The notes under the pieces are model-generated. The model ran no database searches. It was not told the origin of the DNA and worked only from the letters and a program-made list of their open reading frames with translations. The position numbers were made by a program, and so were the translations under genes. 6,960 nucleotides of DNA, taken from contig QQUM01000653.1 in NCBI GenBank assembly GCA_008501545.1, forward strand, positions 1-6,960, written 5' to 3'. Shown piece by piece: positions 5,283-6,960 of this stretch. Every line of letters begins with the position of its first letter. Position 1 is the first letter of the stretch. The DNA is from Calditrichota bacterium (GTDB lineage: Bacteria > Zhuqueibacterota > Zhuqueibacteria > Zhuqueibacterales > Geothermadaptataceae).

Positions 5283-6960
5283 ATGGTCCGTCGCAGATTG
5301 CAGTTTGTGAATCGAATGCAAATCCTTTTTCTTTTATCTGTCCTTGTGTTCTTGTCCACACTCAGCGCACAAGAGGAAATTCAAGAATTTAAAGAGGAAA
5401 ACTGGCAACTATTTAACGGTAATATTGTTGAACATCTCGGCAGAAAAAGTCTCACCGGATCAGCTGCACTAAAGAATATCGAGTTCGAAAACGGCGTCAT
5501 CGAATTCGACATCGCTGTGACCGGACAGCGCTCATATCCGGGGATTCGTTTTCGTGCGCAATCAAGGGCAAACGCCGAGAATGTTTACATTCGCCCTCAC
5601 TTGAACCGCATTTCACCGGACGCATTGCAATATACGCCTGTTTTCAATAACGAAGCGTGTTGGCAACTTTATAACGGCGACGGATTTACCAGCGGCATCG
5701 ATATCCCAACCAACGAATGGGTGCATTTTAAATTGGCGGTATCCGGTTCACAAGCCAGAGTCACAATAGGAGAAACGGACACACAAACGTTGAAAATCGA
5801 TTATCTGCAACATGGCAGAAGCAAAGGCAGCATTGTTTTGACAGCACCGGCGAATGGATCCGCCTGGTTTTCGAACTTCAAAATTGATACATCAGCGACA
5901 CTTAATTTTGAAACGCCACACATGCAACCAACACCGCCAGGCTTGTTGACCGATTGGCACATCTCCCAATCTTTTAAATATACCCAAATCGACCTGGAAA
6001 AAACACCCGAACAACAAGGAATTCATGACATCGAATGGCAAAAAGTAGCCTGCGAGAAATCAGGATTGATCAACATTTCCCGGGCGATTCAACGTCGTGG
6101 TCGAGAGCCAGATTTCGTTTTTGCAAAAACCACGATCTCATCCAAAAAACAGCACAACAAAGAATTCAAATTCGGTTACAGTGACTGGATCGTCATTTTT
6201 CTCAATGGAAAACAACTTTTCAACGGTAGCAGTCCGTATCAGGGGCGCGGTGCGGCCTTCCAGGGCATTATCGGTTTGTTCGATTCGGTGCTATTGCCAC
6301 TGCAGAAAGGCGAGAATGAACTCATGCTGATTATCGGCGAAACATTTGGTGGCTGGGGATTCATGTTCCAGGATGCGAAACACGTTGCAATGGCTGAAGG
6401 AATGAAAAAAATGTGGGAATCAGAAAAAGTATTCACCACAGCCGAATCCGTTTTATACGATACCAAAAGAGACGTGCTTTATGTTACGAATTTTGATCAG
6501 TTTAATGTCGGCAATTCGGCCGTACAGCAATTCATCTCAAAAGTCTCGTTGAATGGAGAAATCCTCAATTTGCGCTGGGTTGACAACTTGAATAATCCAC
6601 TGGGCATGACGATCCATGATGACAAGCTTTTTACTGCCGAAAGAAACGCCGTTGCCGAAATTGATTTGAACACGAACACGATTTTGCAGCGTCACATCAT
6701 CCCCGGCTCTTTTTTTCTCAATGATATTGCCATTGACGATGCAGGTCGGATATACATAACCGATTCACGAAAAAACGTGATTTGGCGTTATGTTCACGGG
6801 CAAGCGGAAGAATGGCTCTCCGGTGATGCAGTGCTCGATCCGAATGTGATATATTTTCATAACAACAAAATACTTTTTGGGAATAGCGGCGACCGCAGTC
6901 TGAAATCCGTCGAGCTGAATTCGATGAAAATCGAGGTGATTGCCCGGTTCGAAAAAGGAT
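5283..6960 (+). CDS. Secreted multidomain protein: LamG/DUF1080-like, middle beta domain, SMP-30/NHL-like beta-propeller (3'-truncated by window)
   Basis: The frame is open from the ATG at 5283 to the end of the window, giving 559 residues so far with no stop. A basic N-terminus and hydrophobic segment end at LSA-QEE (cleavage near residue 29) with no lipobox, so the product is probably exported. Residues about 35-203 look like a concanavalin-type sandwich of the DUF1080 (3-keto-disaccharide hydrolase) or LamG kind: WQLFNG, GVIEFDIAVTGQRSYPGIRFRA, then NEWVHFKLAVSG, and WFSNFKID at the end. Residues about 215-365 are beta-rich, with SDWIVIFLNGKQLFNG and LPLQKGENELMLIIGE resembling jelly-roll or galactose-binding modules found in glycoside hydrolases. 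From about 385 the repeats VLYDTKRDVLYVTNF, NNPLGMTIHDDKLFTAE and LNDIAIDDAGRIYITDS are blades of an SMP-30/gluconolactonase- or NHL-type propeller. Such propellers bind or hydrolyse small ligands, including lactones; catalytic metal ligands cannot be assigned in the part seen. The 16-nt gap argues for an operon with the gene before it. Confidence 0.8.
   Translation, partial: MVRRRLQFVNRMQILFLLSVLVFLSTLSAQEEIQEFKEENWQLFNGNIVEHLGRKSLTGSAALKNIEFENGVIEFDIAVTGQRSYPGIRFRAQSRANAENVYIRPHLNRISPDALQYTPVFNNEACWQLYNGDGFTSGIDIPTNEWVHFKLAVSGSQARVTIGETDTQTLKIDYLQHGRSKGSIVLTAPANGSAWFSNFKIDTSATLNFETPHMQPTPPGLLTDWHISQSFKYTQIDLEKTPEQQGIHDIEWQKVACEKSGLINISRAIQRRGREPDFVFAKTTISSKKQHNKEFKFGYSDWIVIFLNGKQLFNGSSPYQGRGAAFQGIIGLFDSVLLPLQKGENELMLIIGETFGGWGFMFQDAKHVAMAEGMKKMWESEKVFTTAESVLYDTKRDVLYVTNFDQFNVGNSAVQQFISKVSLNGEILNLRWVDNLNNPLGMTIHDDKLFTAERNAVAEIDLNTNTILQRHIIPGSFFLNDIAIDDAGRIYITDSRKNVIWRYVHGQAEEWLSGDAVLDPNVIYFHNNKILFGNSGDRSLKSVELNSMKIEVIARFEKG

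Noticed and set aside
6239..6466. 75-codon minus-strand frame, with others at 6497-6679 (-) and 6097-6330 (+)
   Set aside because: All lie within the long open frame of the propeller protein, which has a signal peptide, a strong ribosome site and recognisable domains.
1..6960. Mobile element, CRISPR array, tRNA or rRNA
   Set aside because: No transposase or integrase motifs, regularly spaced repeats, tRNA-like cloverleaf or rRNA signature sequences were seen on either strand.

Overview
The window comes from a Gram-negative bacterium, most likely of the FCB group. I base this on a PorT-type outer-membrane beta-barrel, a run of lipoproteins, moderate-to-low GC and protein styles familiar from Calditrichota, KSB1-like or Ignavibacteria genomes. 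The phylum is an inference and I cannot settle it by eye. Every gene I can support is on the + strand.

Layout. (1) 1-647: the 3' part of a PorT-family beta-barrel gene whose start lies before the window; the end of its signal peptide is visible. (2) 648-796: a gap with a long-looped inverted repeat. (3) 797-1333: a small lipoprotein that looks like the C-terminal, non-catalytic end of an M1 aminopeptidase standing alone. (4) 1334-1535: a gap holding a GC-richer non-coding block and a perfect 16-bp palindrome just before the next gene. (5) 1536-2747 and 4112-5266: two paralogous lipoproteins of the serine beta-lactamase / family VIII esterase / NylB-type hydrolase fold. (6) 2940-4046, between the paralogs: a lipoprotein Ntn-hydrolase of the choloylglycine hydrolase / penicillin V acylase type with its catalytic residues in place. 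(7) 5283 to the end of the window: a secreted protein with a LamG/DUF1080-like domain, a middle beta-rich domain and an SMP-30/NHL-like beta-propeller, cut by the window edge.

How they may work together. From 797 to 5266 there are four consecutive predicted lipoproteins. Three carry hydrolase folds known to cleave amide or ester bonds, and the fourth is a peptidase-derived domain. The hydrolase-Ntn-hydrolase sandwich followed closely by a secreted propeller protein (16 nt gap) suggests a periplasmic or surface module that hydrolyses acyl-amide or ester compounds. The substrate cannot be read from the sequence. No RNA genes, CRISPR arrays, insertion sequences or phage genes were seen.
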